From a bacterium (lineage in GTDB: Bacteria > Bacillota > Negativicutes > Acidaminococcales > Acidaminococcaceae), in NCBI GenBank assembly GCA_004562175.1, contig SFRS01000065.1, positions 1-5,352 on the forward strand: DNA of 5,352 nucleotides. The letters are read 5' to 3'. Below the pieces are notes generated by a model. That model had not been told where the DNA came from, searched no databases, and saw only the letters and a program-made list of their open reading frames with translations. Shown one piece after another: positions 4,973 to 5,352 of this stretch. A program made the position numbers and the translations under genes. Within the stretch, counting starts at the first letter, position 1, and each line of letters opens with the position of its first letter.

Positions 4973-5352
4973 ATGTTTAAACCGGTTCAAGTAGGTGACA
5001 GAACACGGTATAGTTATGCCAGAATCAAAGAAATACTGCCCATGCCTCATTTGATTGACATTCAAAGAAAATCTTATGAATGGTTCCTCGACGAGGGCTT
5101 GGTAGACATTCTGCATGACATTTCTCCGATTAAAGACTTTTCCGGCAATTTGGAGCTTTATTTTGAAAACTTCAGCCTGGGCGAGCCCAAGTATGGTGTG
5201 GAAGAGTGCAAGGAAAGGGATGAATCCTATTCCGCTCCCATGAACGTCAAGGTACGTTTGGTATACAAGGATACTGGCGAAATCAAGGAATCCACCGTTT
5301 TCATGGGTGATTTCCCCCTGATGACCGAAACCGGTACCTTTGTTATTAACGG
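4973..5352 (+). CDS. rpoB: DNA-directed RNA polymerase subunit beta, partial (5' end only)
   Basis: The first 126 codons of rpoB continue past the right edge; the full protein is usually around 1,200 residues. It forms the core RNA polymerase with alpha, beta prime and omega, and contains the rifampicin pocket (not in this window). The N-terminus [19 protein letters not shown], the segments [17 protein letters not shown] and [16 protein letters not shown], and the run [16 protein letters not shown] are highly conserved in bacterial RpoB (protrusion/lobe region). The ATG at 4973 has GGGGTGAGG (4958-4966) 6 nt upstream and matches the usual start. The gene is normally preceded by rplJ-rplL; here the upstream neighbour is the translesion polymerase module, and 251 bp of non-coding DNA with promoter-like and terminator elements intervene. 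rpoC would be expected next, outside the window. Confidence 0.97.
   Translation, partial: MFKPVQVGDRTRYSYARIKEILPMPHLIDIQRKSYEWFLDEGLVDILHDISPIKDFSGNLELYFENFSLGEPKYGVEECKERDESYSAPMNVKVRLVYKDTGEIKESTVFMGDFPLMTETGTFVIN

Overview
The window looks like chromosomal DNA from an anaerobic, low-to-moderate-GC member of the Bacillota, possibly the Negativicutes or another Clostridia-like lineage. The reasons are strong Shine-Dalgarno sites, the RpoB N-terminus, a Clostridia-type Y-family polymerase, and a selenium-associated gene set. The lineage is an inference from remembered family resemblance, not a search.

Bases 1-3071 form a probable selenium (or sulfur) handling locus. On the minus strand is the first 273 codons of a YedE-type membrane transporter, which runs off the left edge. 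Divergent from it, on the plus strand, are a class V PLP-dependent cysteine desulfurase/selenocysteine lyase-like enzyme (EF2568-like) and, overlapping its end by 11 bp, a LysR regulator resembling the selenium-metabolism-associated LysR group. The 168-bp divergent region holds back-to-back extended -10 promoters and short dyads that could be an operator.

Bases 3072-4721 form a DNA-damage-tolerance module. A clear promoter drives a Y-family translesion DNA polymerase of the UvrX/YqjW/UmuC-like type, followed by a 68-codon ORF with an excellent ribosome binding site. That small protein carries the motif RAKQFAAFRALRGYEE, which resembles the N-terminal motif of clostridial YolD-like proteins that commonly accompany such polymerases, but it has no room for the usual C-terminal domain.

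Bases 4722-4972 are a non-coding leader region with a near-consensus promoter, an internal hairpin, a perfect TATAAT box and a textbook intrinsic terminator. The terminator sits only about 60 bases before rpoB, whose first 126 codons reach the right edge. rpoB is therefore not directly preceded by rplL here, and may be controlled by its own promoter(s) and a transcription attenuator.

No tRNA, rRNA, CRISPR array or insertion sequence is visible. The most informative points are the shortened polymerase partner, the terminator placed inside the rpoB leader, and the divergent selenium-type locus.
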